Positions 6,527 to 14,713 of a DNA stretch of 26,153 nt are shown here, one piece after another. Made by a program: the position numbers and the translations under genes. The stretch's first letter is position 1. Each line of letters opens with the position of its first letter. The notes under the pieces were generated by a model, which did no database searches, had not been told where the DNA came from, and saw only the letters and a program-made list of their open reading frames with translations. Source of the DNA: a virus; IMG/VR virus record IMGVR_UViG_3300042559_002754, positions 1-26,153 of that record; one strand, written 5' to 3'.

Positions 6527-6831
6527 TCTGCACATTTCAAATGCATTCTGTGAATCATAAAAGAACCACTGTCCACTGAAACGTACATATAGTGGCCATT
6601 TTCTTCTGTTATAGTGCCACCATTTTTCTTGAAATCTTTGGCTACTTCAATGATTTCACCTTCTTGCGTTTCAATTCTTGATACAAGTTTTTTCAAGTGT
6701 ATTTTTGATTCCACTTGAACACCAACCATGCTTTTGTTGTTAGCGTCTTGCTGATTAGATATCCATTTCTTAAAATCACTCAAATTGAATGGTCCGAAAG
6801 GATCATCGTTTGTTTTACTCCATTTATTCAT
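6523..6831 (-). CDS. Small hypothetical protein
   Basis: The 102-residue protein starts at ATG 6831, which overlaps the stop of the preceding gene as ATGA, with AAGG about 11 bases upstream: a typical coupled pair. The N-terminus is polar with Trp/Phe (NKWSKTNDDPFGPFNLSDFKKWI). The second half looks like a small beta sheet (KNGGTITEENGHYMYVSVDSG). There is no signal peptide and no known family. Coupling to the DUF115-like gene suggests that the two products are needed together, which is inference. Confidence 0.7.
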   Translation of the reverse strand: MNKWSKTNDDPFGPFNLSDFKKWISNQQDANNKSMVGVQVESKIHLKKLVSRIETQEGEIIEVAKDFKKNGGTITEENGHYMYVSVDSGSFMIHRMHLKCAD

Positions 6832-7685
6832 TTTTCACCAACCTTGTTGAAAAAAGGAAGGACATCTTCCTCTTTTATATATGGTGCATATTCATATATT
6901 TCTCCGCTTGAATGATCGCAAATTTTTGTTTCAAAATAAGGATGATTTTTCAACCAATAAAAACAACCATCAATAATTCCATGAGCCATGTTTTGTTGTT
7001 CATATTGATGCAAATTATTGTGCAATTTTACAGATCCTGCACGTTCATCCGAAAAACTATCATCACAACAAAAAAGCATTATTTTTTCAGCACCAAATCT
7101 GTACGCCAAATTTATAGCAGCACAAATAGGATTTCTATAATCATCAATTTGCCACTTTGTTTCTTTAAATCCAATGCCGGAATAACTGCTTTCATTGGTG
7201 GAATAATATTTAAATTTAGACCCACGATATGCTGATAAAAATTTATAATTTGTTCTGGAAGAAGCAATACATTTGGGCATTATTCTCATTCTTCTTGGCA
7301 AATATCTAACACACTCTTCATATGGATTGTTGGCCACATACCAATTTATATTTCTTGAAGCAACATTCCATTTTGATAATGCTCCATTTACTCCAATTAT
7401 GGTCACATCCTTTGGAATATTTTCAAGAATTTTATGTTTTCTTTCAAAATCATAACCATCTGAAACAATTAAAACATCTGTCATCTGTATTTCTTCTGAA
7501 TCAATCCAAGTATATTTTTCCAATGAATTTTTTGTTTCATTTTGCAAAAACAAAAAATAATCTTTTTTTTCTATTGTTTTATTAATGTCGCAAAATGGAA
7601 CTTGATCAATTGTAAAATTTCTGACCCACATATTGTTTTTAGTTAAACAATATTGGTTGCCATCTGGTGTTTTTTTTAATCTCAT
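6828..7685 (-). CDS. DUF115/MAF-like protein (possible glycan-modifying enzyme)
   Basis: The 285-residue protein has a layout like DUF115/motility-accessory-factor proteins. A central Rossmann-type block has the strand DVLIVSDGYDFERKH (70-84), then VTIIGVNGALSKW (94-106) and INWYVANNPYEEC (113-125). A later block is PICAAINLAYRFGAEKIMLFCCDDSFSD (186-213), the usual 'GA..I.L.G.D' position, followed by a His-containing stretch. Relatives include sugar-transfer enzymes acting on flagellin and pterin pyrophosphokinases. The first glycine-rich loop is altered (SDGYD), so activity is uncertain. The first 60 residues are unassigned. Start ATG 7685 has no clear SD. It directly follows the giant shaft protein gene, so fibre modification is a reasonable guess. 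Confidence 0.6.
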   Translation of the reverse strand: MRLKKTPDGNQYCLTKNNMWVRNFTIDQVPFCDINKTIEKKDYFLFLQNETKNSLEKYTWIDSEEIQMTDVLIVSDGYDFERKHKILENIPKDVTIIGVNGALSKWNVASRNINWYVANNPYEECVRYLPRRMRIMPKCIASSRTNYKFLSAYRGSKFKYYSTNESSYSGIGFKETKWQIDDYRNPICAAINLAYRFGAEKIMLFCCDDSFSDERAGSVKLHNNLHQYEQQNMAHGIIDGCFYWLKNHPYFETKICDHSSGEIYEYAPYIKEEDVLPFFNKVGEK

Positions 7686-7700
7686 AAATTAATATAGTTT

Positions 7701-10505
7701 TCAAGCAGGCTTATTACATGGGACTAATGCAAAACATGGTTGATCACCATTTTCTCCTGTTAATTTTGTGAAGTCTAAATTTATTTTCACATCAATTGGC
7801 GCACCACGATAAACCATTTCTATTTCAGGTTTTTCTGGCAACACAAGTTTTATCTCACTCGGCGCACCAACAAGTTCAATAGAGGAAGGAATGCCGACAA
7901 CTTGAATTTTATCAGGAATTCCACTAGCATCAATTTTTATTGATGGCATAAAACTCGGCATTTCAAGCTTTATTGAACTCGGCAACCCAGATGTGTCAAA
8001 TCTTATTGTTGAAGGCAAATTACTGGAAATCAACTCAATAGTTGATGGCACACCAGCAGCGTTTATTTTTATTTCTGTTGGTATTGGCGTTTCTGGTCCC
8101 AAAATTTTAATATCAGGAATTTTTATTTTTTCTATCCTGATCATTGTGGGAATGTCATGTATTATTTTCACATCTGGTATTTCTGGCACCTTTATTATAA
8201 TTTCTGAAGGTATGCCAATATCTTGCGATTGAATTTCAACATTTTCAAACGGCGAATAAATACTCTCTGAATTGAAAAAATCTGTAGGAGCAGAAAACTT
8301 AGGAGTAGTACTTGGCGCAGTTGGACATTGAACGGTAACAACACAACTGACAGTTGGAGGCGTACCAAACTGAACCAATGGAAATGATACAGGTCCAAAA
8401 CCAACAGGCCCAAGAGTTACTGGCCCAAAAGTAATTGTTGCTGGTATATTGGGATTGTTTGAGAATTTAATTGTGTTGGGTATTGCTGGTGTTGGACCAG
8501 TAATATTAATCGTTCTTGGTATAATAGGGCCAGTAACTACGAGCGGAATGGTGTTGGGCAATGGATTGGCTCCGAATCCAATAACTGTTGGTATATTTGG
8601 AGCACCAAGGAATGTAATCACATTTGGAAATGTCGGCGCTGGTCCGAAGAAAATTGCATTTGGAAATGTCGGAGCCGGTCCAAAGTTAATTGCATTTGGT
8701 ATAGGTGGCAAAGGACCAAATGTAATCGGTGGAATAGGTGGCACATTCACATTAATGTCTGGAATAGTCGGCATATTCACGCCAATATCTGGAATAGTCG
8801 GCATATTCACTTTAATGTCTGGAATATTTGGCGGAGGTCCAAATTTAATGTCTGGAATAGGTGGTGGTGGTGCGAATTTAATATCTGGAAATTCCGGCAC
8901 GTCTATTCCTATTTTTGGAAATTCCGGCACGTTTATCTCTATTTTTGGAAATTCCGGCACGTTTATCTCTATTTTTGGGAATGTTATGCTGGGAAAAGAA
9001 AAACTGGGTATTGAAAAACTGGGCATTGAAAAGCTGGGAATACTAATTGGCGGAATACTAATTGGCGGAAAATTAAAGTTTGGAACATCAAACTTGACAT
9101 TCGGAAATGTAATGGTTGGAACATCAAACTTAACATTCGGAAATGTAATGTTTGGAACATTAAATTTAATGTCAGGAAAAGTTATGCTCGGAATATCAAA
9201 CTTGACATTTGGAAATGTAATGCTTGGAACATCAAACTTGACAGTGGGAAATGTAATGTTTGGAACATCAAATTTAATGTTGGGAAAATTAATGTTTGGA
9301 ACATCAAATTTAATGTTGGGAAAATTAATTTCTGGAACAACAATTGAGATAGTAGGTGGAATATTTGGAATTGGTGTAAAGCTAACAATACTTGGAAAAC
9401 TTGTGCTTGGAAAACCGGTGATCGTGCTAGGTATGTTTATTTCTGGTATAAAAATTGTACTTGGTATTGAAAAACTAGGAATAACAAAACTAACTACAGG
9501 TGGAATATTTGGAAATGGTGTAAAACTAACAAGACTAGGAAAGCTTGGTAATGGTGTAAAGCTAACAAGACTAGGAATTGTTATGTTAGGAGTTATGCTT
9601 ATTATAGATGGAATGTTAATTGGCCCAATAGGCCCAATATCCAAACAAGGAAACACAATAGGTGGTATTTGTGGCGTTAACGATGGTATTGGAATATTTG
9701 GGAAAATTACAGGAGGTATGCTTGGCAAAGTTGGAATTGGAATCTCAAGACCAGTTGTTGTTGCTTGAGGAGTAGGCTCAGTGACTACATCTCTTTTTAT
9801 TGGTGTTTGAATCACTGTGCATTTGCTGTTTGATAAGCTCAAAACAGGATCAACTGTTGAATTCAAAGAATATCGATGTGTTCCACTAGTCGTTGTTGTT
9901 GTGTATTCGCCGTCTCCAAAATCTAATCTGAAACTTGTGAAAACACCTGTTATTGTTAATGTGTATTGAGCCAATATGCCTGTTACTGAATTATTTTCTA
10001 TAATATAAAAATCAAAAACCACATCAGGACATGAAAAATCATCAAATATAACATCAAGTTGCTGAAGGTTTCTGATTCTCCAGTCAAGAGTTTCTTTGTC
10101 TTCTGTGTTGTTTGATCCAATAAATTTTTCTGTTTTTATAATAGCTTGCATCAATTGATTGTGATGTTCTGCAATTACAAATCCTCTTACTTCAGCGCCT
10201 GCTGAATTCTTTTTTGTGTGAATTCCGCCTAAATTACGAGTGCATCGTTTGAATTTATTTATTTTTCCATTACTGTCTTTTTCTACAGAACTATAATAAA
10301 AAAGTTCTCCTTCTATATTTGCATATCCATTTTCAGCCCATATTTCATCTGCATTTTCCGCAACAGGCTTGATGGAAATTTCCTCTGACCAAGGCAGATT
10401 TTCCTCCGTAGTGATTGTTTCTGATGTGTTATGCACCATAAACAATGTTTCATCACTGTCGTAATTTTTAGGATAAATAGGTATAGGCGGAAAATAGTTT
10501 GCCAC
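7701..10505 (-). CDS. Giant fibre-like protein: shared N-terminal module, PKD-like domain and Pro/Ile-periodic shaft
   Basis: 934 residues. The start is GTG 10505 (GAGGA upstream), supported by alignment of MANYFPPIP with the starts of the two upstream paralogues. Residues 1-130 are the shared module, ending in AEHHNQLMQAIIKTEKFIG (112-130). Residues about 155-230 are a reduced PKD-like domain with FRLDFGDGEY. Residues about 255-715 are a shaft in which Pro recurs every 10-12 residues, with alternating Ile/Val/Phe. The core is seven units like PNITFPNVKFDV. A linker with two Cys follows (716-765), then a second shaft with units like GLPSSIKLE (765-900). The end is GENGDQPCFALVPCNKPA. The pattern suggests an extended, perhaps trimeric, fibre shaft on the virion. 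It lies downstream of an intrinsic terminator, so it probably has its own promoter. Confidence 0.85.
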   Translation of the reverse strand: MANYFPPIPIYPKNYDSDETLFMVHNTSETITTEENLPWSEEISIKPVAENADEIWAENGYANIEGELFYYSSVEKDSNGKINKFKRCTRNLGGIHTKKNSAGAEVRGFVIAEHHNQLMQAIIKTEKFIGSNNTEDKETLDWRIRNLQQLDVIFDDFSCPDVVFDFYIIENNSVTGILAQYTLTITGVFTSFRLDFGDGEYTTTTTSGTHRYSLNSTVDPVLSLSNSKCTVIQTPIKRDVVTEPTPQATTTGLEIPIPTLPSIPPVIFPNIPIPSLTPQIPPIVFPCLDIGPIGPINIPSIISITPNITIPSLVSFTPLPSFPSLVSFTPFPNIPPVVSFVIPSFSIPSTIFIPEINIPSTITGFPSTSFPSIVSFTPIPNIPPTISIVVPEINFPNIKFDVPNINFPNIKFDVPNITFPTVKFDVPSITFPNVKFDIPSITFPDIKFNVPNITFPNVKFDVPTITFPNVKFDVPNFNFPPISIPPISIPSFSMPSFSIPSFSFPSITFPKIEINVPEFPKIEINVPEFPKIGIDVPEFPDIKFAPPPPIPDIKFGPPPNIPDIKVNMPTIPDIGVNMPTIPDINVNVPPIPPITFGPLPPIPNAINFGPAPTFPNAIFFGPAPTFPNVITFLGAPNIPTVIGFGANPLPNTIPLVVTGPIIPRTINITGPTPAIPNTIKFSNNPNIPATITFGPVTLGPVGFGPVSFPLVQFGTPPTVSCVVTVQCPTAPSTTPKFSAPTDFFNSESIYSPFENVEIQSQDIGIPSEIIIKVPEIPDVKIIHDIPTMIRIEKIKIPDIKILGPETPIPTEIKINAAGVPSTIELISSNLPSTIRFDTSGLPSSIKLEMPSFMPSIKIDASGIPDKIQVVGIPSSIELVGAPSEIKLVLPEKPEIEMVYRGAPIDVKINLDFTKLTGENGDQPCFALVPCNKPA
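8892..8981 (-). repeat. 30-bp tandem repeats coding for FPKIEINVPE units
   Basis: Three in-frame units code for FPKIEINVPE, FPKIEINVPE and FPKIGIDVPE (residues 509-538 of the shaft protein); a diverged fourth (FPDIKFAPPP) follows. The first two are nearly identical in DNA, pointing to recent duplication. Confidence 0.85.
9084..9335 (-). repeat. 36-bp tandem repeats coding for seven 12-residue shaft units
   Basis: Seven consecutive in-frame units (residues 391-474) follow P-x-I-x-F-P-x-(I/V)-K-F-(D/N)-(V/I), for example PEINFPNIKFDV and PTITFPNVKFDV. The DNA copies are similar but not identical. Length change by whole 36-bp units would keep the frame and change shaft length. Confidence 0.9.
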
Positions 10506-10525
10506 TTTATGTTTTTTCCTCGTTA

Positions 10526-10555
10526 AAGATAACTTATTTAGAACTCTTGAATCAA
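10526..10555 (-). promoter_or_regulatory. Candidate promoter for the giant shaft gene
   Basis: Just after the terminator the minus strand has TTGATT (10555-10550), an 18-base spacer and TATCTT (10531-10526), each 4 of 6 to the sigma-70 boxes. Inside the spacer lies TCTAAATA (10542-10535), 7 of 8 to a T4-type late box. Either could start transcription about 30 bases before the GTG. A promoter is expected because a terminator separates the gene from its upstream neighbours. Nothing else is visible in the 86-base gap. Confidence 0.3.
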
Positions 10556-10556
10556 T

Positions 10557-10579
10557 AAAAAAACAGACTAAAGTCTATT
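10557..10579 (-). terminator. Intrinsic terminator after the second PKD gene
   Basis: On the minus strand AATAGAC and GTCTGTT form a 7-pair stem (one wobble) around a TTTA loop, and a run of seven T follows. It begins about 13 bases after the stop codon at 10592. The stem is short and AT-rich, so it may be leaky. Confidence 0.6.
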
Positions 10580-10591
10580 GTGACAAAGATA

Positions 10592-12937
10592 TTAAAAAAC
10601 AATCATGTTCCATTGATCGCCACTTGGTCTGCTTGTAACGCTTGAAAATGTAACATCAAGTTCATTAAATTTTATAAAAGCTTTGTCACTATAGTCAAAG
10701 CTCAAATAGGCAATTTTATCATTATCTGAAGCACATAATAGTGTTTGGCTCTCGTTGTCAAAACCTTGCACTGTTGTGTCTTGCAAAGATCTGAAAGCAG
10801 GTGAATTCACGCCTGTTCCACCAGATCCCCACACACCAGTTAGTGTGTTATATGCCGCCACAGAACCAGAATTGCTGAAGAAATATATTCCTTGACTCAA
10901 CGAAACAAGTTGTCCTTCAATTTTAGATGGCCCACCCATATCTGCAAGTTTGCGAATGTCAATAAAAGGTTCTGCTGTATTGCCACTGGTTTTATAAAAA
11001 CTTTTAATTCTGAAAAATGTTCCTGTGCCTTGATTTCTTAAAAAATAACCCGCATCACCAGACCAAGTGCTTCTGTAAACACTCATATGACCCTGAACAG
11101 GAAGCCCACCACTATATGTAACTTCATTTTCCATCAATTCATCTGCTCCGTTTTTATAATTTGTCGGTACAAAAGAATTTGATGGATTTATTGCTGTTAG
11201 ATTAGACAAAGACACTTCATCTTTTGCTTGATTTGTTGGTGAAGTTTCTGCTGGAATTGTTCCAACAACTCCTCCTAATATAAAATAAATCTTTTTAGAT
11301 GATGCTAAACCAATCCAATTCCAAGGTCTTTGAATATCAATTAAATTTTTTGTAAATCCAGAAGTGTAAATTTGTGTGAAACCATTGAATTCTGCTGATA
11401 AAATCTTTTCTGTAAGTGCTGAAACTCCAACACCTCTTCCGCTGGCCCAATAAAGCAAACCTGTGCCGCCATTTCCAGAACTTGATGTGGTTCTTTGAGC
11501 AAAACCTACATTTCTGTTAAACTCTTTAACTTGTTGTGTTGAATTCGCAACAGGATTTAAAACAGTATTCACTAAAAAACTATCATCAACATTAAGACTC
11601 AATGGCGCTAGAGTTGTTTTGAAAACTTCGCTTAGCATGCCAAATTCACTTACTCTTGCTTCTGTTTTATTTTGATTGTAAATCCATAACCACAAATTAA
11701 CTTTTTCCACAATGTCAAAAGCATCTTCATAAGAAGTTATTCTGTATGCGCCAAACTCAGTGTCACAACGCAAAATCATGTCATAATATCCACCAACACC
11801 AAACACGGCTCTTGTTGTGCTTGAGTTTCCATGATTTAAATCATCTGACAATGACCAAGTGTAACTTGTGATTGGATCAATGATTTCACCATCAATAATC
11901 TTTTCACCGCCATATGTTATTCCCGGAGTGTTTGGATTTACACCTGAAGGAATGTACATGTCAATAATTGAATTTATAGTTGCTCTTAAAACAGGTGTTG
12001 TTGTGTAAGGCCCACCCGATGGAGTTCCGGGATTTAATATTTGATTGGTTCTTGATATAAATGTGACACATGCTTCGCTTGGGGCTGGAAATCTTGCAGA
12101 AATCAAATCGTCAAATGTAACACTATCAGAGCCAAAGTCATTTGTTACTGTTAATTTTACTGTATACAATCCGGGATTAGCATAAGTTTTGGTGAGTGTG
12201 TTTCCATCCAAGTCTTGCGCATAAACATTTGTTACTGTTGATGGAACAGCAGATGTCACTGAAACAGTTAATGGAGTCACAGAAACAATTTGAGTTGTAG
12301 ATATTCCTGATATTACAGAAGAATAAGACACAACAGATGTGGTGGCGTCTCCAAAATCCCAAAGGAATTTAACTGATTGAGAATTACCATCGCTTCCAAG
12401 TCTGAAACTTTGATCTTTAAAAGTCACAGTTAAAGGTGCTAATCCTATTTTTTTGTCAACACTAAACCAAGCTTTGGGCTGTAAAACTATGCTTCTTAAA
12501 TAATTTATTCTTTGCTCCATTGTTCCTTCAAGAGGACGATCTCCAATATCACCTTTTTTACCTGCAAATTCTTGCACAGCAATAACAGCATCTTTGATGT
12601 TGTTGTGATGCTGTGCCATTACATTCTGTGTTACATTTGTGATGTTTTTTGGTTTTATTGAATCTTCAAATTCAGAAAATAAAACCAGACCTTCAAATGT
12701 GTTTGGCGTTCTAGATGTGTATGAAAAACTTAATGCACGAAGCTCTGCATCGCTACATTGTTCTGTTAAAGTTATTATTCCCGTATTAGGAAATCGCAAC
12801 ATTGTTTCTTGATCAGCAATAACCGTGATTATTGTGTCGCCGGGATTATAGTCTTCTGCAAGACGTACTCTTAGACCATCTTTTACTAAATAAAGATTGT
12901 CATTACCATCAAAACTTACAGGATATCTCGTTGCCAT
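10592..12937 (-). CDS. PKD-domain virion protein with possible beta-propeller C-terminus
   Basis: 781 residues. The N-terminal 150 residues match the shared module of its two neighbours (MATRYPVSF..., then AQHHNNIKDAVIAVQEFAG). A PKD domain follows: WFSVDKKIGLAPLTVTFKDQS, FLWDFGDATTS, then after an insertion YANPGLYTVKLTVTNDFGSD. A second PKD-like stretch has ITSYTWSLSDD and VFGVGGYYDMILRCDTEFG. The last about 350 residues repeat short aromatic strands (LLYWASGRG, KIYFILGG, GIYFFSNSGSVAAYNT, TLLCASDNDKIAYLSF), suggesting a beta-propeller or kelch-like tip. PKD domains usually act in adhesion or as spacers. The start ATG shares one base with the stop of the upstream gene (TAATG), so translation is probably coupled. 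Likely role: a receptor- or surface-binding appendage. Confidence 0.82.
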   Translation of the reverse strand: MATRYPVSFDGNDNLYLVKDGLRVRLAEDYNPGDTIITVIADQETMLRFPNTGIITLTEQCSDAELRALSFSYTSRTPNTFEGLVLFSEFEDSIKPKNITNVTQNVMAQHHNNIKDAVIAVQEFAGKKGDIGDRPLEGTMEQRINYLRSIVLQPKAWFSVDKKIGLAPLTVTFKDQSFRLGSDGNSQSVKFLWDFGDATTSVVSYSSVISGISTTQIVSVTPLTVSVTSAVPSTVTNVYAQDLDGNTLTKTYANPGLYTVKLTVTNDFGSDSVTFDDLISARFPAPSEACVTFISRTNQILNPGTPSGGPYTTTPVLRATINSIIDMYIPSGVNPNTPGITYGGEKIIDGEIIDPITSYTWSLSDDLNHGNSSTTRAVFGVGGYYDMILRCDTEFGAYRITSYEDAFDIVEKVNLWLWIYNQNKTEARVSEFGMLSEVFKTTLAPLSLNVDDSFLVNTVLNPVANSTQQVKEFNRNVGFAQRTTSSSGNGGTGLLYWASGRGVGVSALTEKILSAEFNGFTQIYTSGFTKNLIDIQRPWNWIGLASSKKIYFILGGVVGTIPAETSPTNQAKDEVSLSNLTAINPSNSFVPTNYKNGADELMENEVTYSGGLPVQGHMSVYRSTWSGDAGYFLRNQGTGTFFRIKSFYKTSGNTAEPFIDIRKLADMGGPSKIEGQLVSLSQGIYFFSNSGSVAAYNTLTGVWGSGGTGVNSPAFRSLQDTTVQGFDNESQTLLCASDNDKIAYLSFDYSDKAFIKFNELDVTFSSVTSRPSGDQWNMIVF

Positions 12938-13995
12938 TATTCCACCACAATTCTATCGCTAATAAAAACTCTTTGTAATTTTTGATTTTCAAATAAAATC
13001 AACAAAGATGGTTGATAAGATCCCGGTTTGTCATAAACATAATTTGCATAATGCACATTAGGATCAAATTGGCTAAGTGTGTTGTTTTCCAAAACTTGAC
13101 CATTGTATTTTCCCAATCCATCAAATATCCAATATCTTTGTATTATATTTCCATCTGTTTGATCCATATAACTAAAATTTGTTGCAAGGTTCGGGTTCCC
13201 AAGTTTTGTTGCAGTTTGAAGAGAAATTCCAGATGTTGGATTGATGTAAAAAAATGGGGTTACTTGCGTTTGATCTATTGTGATATAATTTATTTTTTCT
13301 GAAATACCTTGCGCTCCTAAAGAACTTATAATATTCAATTTAACAGAGTAAACACCTTCTTTTTGATAAAAGTGCAATGGTGATTTTTCTACAGATGTTG
13401 TTCCATCTCCAAAATCCCATAAATATCTAATCAATGGCCCAGTGCTGAAATTTTGAAAACGAATTTTTGTTCCGGGCGGACCTTTAGTTGGATAAGCACG
13501 AAAAACTGCTCTTGGAGCTAAATATCGATTTTCTTGAGCTTTTAAAATACCATTAAGAGATGTTGACAATGGTAATTCTTGAACACCAACATTGTTTTCT
13601 ATTTTTATTACTGCATCTTTTATTGAATTGTGATGTTCTGCAAAAACAGCATTGCTGACATAACTGTTGATAGGCCAAGAATTTTGTCTTGATCCTGCGA
13701 AACCTCTAATTAAATTGCGAAAAACACCTTGTGTTTTGCTGTCATAATAAATCATTTCTGATGCACCAGTTTGGCCTGCTGGTGGACCAACTCTTATAAT
13801 ACCATTTGGTGGGAAATGATCATTGTTTTCAACAATTAAAAAATAGCCAGAATAAGTCAAAGATTGAGAAAGTCTTGTTTCAGAGTTGTTTGTTGCTTCA
13901 TATAATTGATAATTTGTATCAATTGCTTCTGGATACACAGACAGATTTCCCGTTGTGTATCCAGAATCGTATGAAGTTACTCTTGTTACGGCCAT
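12937..13995 (-). CDS. PKD-domain virion protein, shortest of three paralogues
   Basis: 352 residues. The first 135 residues are the shared module (YPEAIDTNYQLYEA..., MIYYDSKTQGVFRNLIRGFAG, AEHHNSIKDAVIKIENNVG). A clear PKD domain follows (FRAYPTKGPPGTKIRFQN, IRYLWDFGDGTTS, YQKEGVYSVKLNIISSLGAQG). A second, diverged PKD-like domain (RYWIFDGLGKYNG, VYDKPGSYQPSLLILFENQ) ends the protein. With no distal part it may be the base to which the larger paralogues attach, or a short appendage of its own; this is inference. The ATG overlaps the upstream stop by one base (TAATG), with GGGAGA before it. Confidence 0.82.
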   Translation of the reverse strand: MAVTRVTSYDSGYTTGNLSVYPEAIDTNYQLYEATNNSETRLSQSLTYSGYFLIVENNDHFPPNGIIRVGPPAGQTGASEMIYYDSKTQGVFRNLIRGFAGSRQNSWPINSYVSNAVFAEHHNSIKDAVIKIENNVGVQELPLSTSLNGILKAQENRYLAPRAVFRAYPTKGPPGTKIRFQNFSTGPLIRYLWDFGDGTTSVEKSPLHFYQKEGVYSVKLNIISSLGAQGISEKINYITIDQTQVTPFFYINPTSGISLQTATKLGNPNLATNFSYMDQTDGNIIQRYWIFDGLGKYNGQVLENNTLSQFDPNVHYANYVYDKPGSYQPSLLILFENQKLQRVFISDRIVVE

Positions 13996-14702
13996 TAATT
14001 CTCCCTATTTTTTTCTTCTATTTTTTTTGCAACTTGATTTAATTTTTGCAACATCTCATTTTGTCTCATGTTAAGATTTTGTAATGTTTGCTTTTTGATG
14101 GGAACCTCATCAGGAAGTGCAACAATAGTTTCGATTAAATCTGTATCGATTGAGCTATTTGTCAACATTTTAAGATTGATTTTTTGAGTTAGCTTTTCAT
14201 GCCAATATTCTTTTTGCGATTCGATATCATCAAAATTTCTCAGACATTCCATTTTTTCAATATTTTTGAATGTTTCCAAGAAGAATCTGCATTCTTCAAG
14301 CAAATACCTCCTTCTTTCTTCTAGTTGTTTTGTGCTGTCAATTAAAGCTTCTTTTTGACGAGCAGATTGTCTGGTTTTAACGCCACATTCTCTTGCGAAT
14401 AAATCTTGAAAATTGTTGTCGGAAAATGTTGTTTTCTCCAATTCAATTTGGATTCTTTTGGCGTTTATATCTAGTAGTTCTATCTTGTCTTTTGTTTCTT
14501 CTAATTCTAATTCAATATTTTTTAAGCTTTCATGTCGTGTTTTAAGTTCCCTTAAACATTGCCACATTTTTGATTGCAATGTGGGTTCTTTGCCAATAAG
14601 AAAATATTTTAACTGAAAATAACTGTGTCTTTGAATCACTTCATTTTTCAATGCTTTTTCCATTTCAACAATCAAATTACTTTTAACAACTTCTTCGTTC
14701 AT
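13995..14702 (-). CDS. Coiled-coil protein
   Basis: 235 residues, starting at ATG 14702 with AAGGAG 7 bases upstream. A GTG further up in the same frame (14720) lies before that site and is rejected. The protein is almost wholly helical and charged, with long heptad-like stretches (LKNIELELEETKDKIELL, KQLEERRRYLLEECRFFLETF, MRQNEMLQKLNQVAKKIEEK). There is no signal peptide, membrane segment or recognised domain. Its place between a glycosyltransferase-like gene and the PKD paralogues suggests an assembly chaperone or a rod-like link for the fibres, but function is unproven. Confidence 0.75.
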   Translation of the reverse strand: MNEEVVKSNLIVEMEKALKNEVIQRHSYFQLKYFLIGKEPTLQSKMWQCLRELKTRHESLKNIELELEETKDKIELLDINAKRIQIELEKTTFSDNNFQDLFARECGVKTRQSARQKEALIDSTKQLEERRRYLLEECRFFLETFKNIEKMECLRNFDDIESQKEYWHEKLTQKINLKMLTNSSIDTDLIETIVALPDEVPIKKQTLQNLNMRQNEMLQKLNQVAKKIEEKNREN

Positions 14703-14713
14703 GCTGGGTCTCC

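Noticed and set aside
8449-9768. 439-residue plus-strand frame opposite the giant shaft gene
   Set aside because: Repetitive composition of the shaft keeps the opposite strand free of stops. The minus frame has the PKD domain, the paralogous N-terminus and a start site; the plus frame has only Gly/Ile/Asn-rich low complexity.
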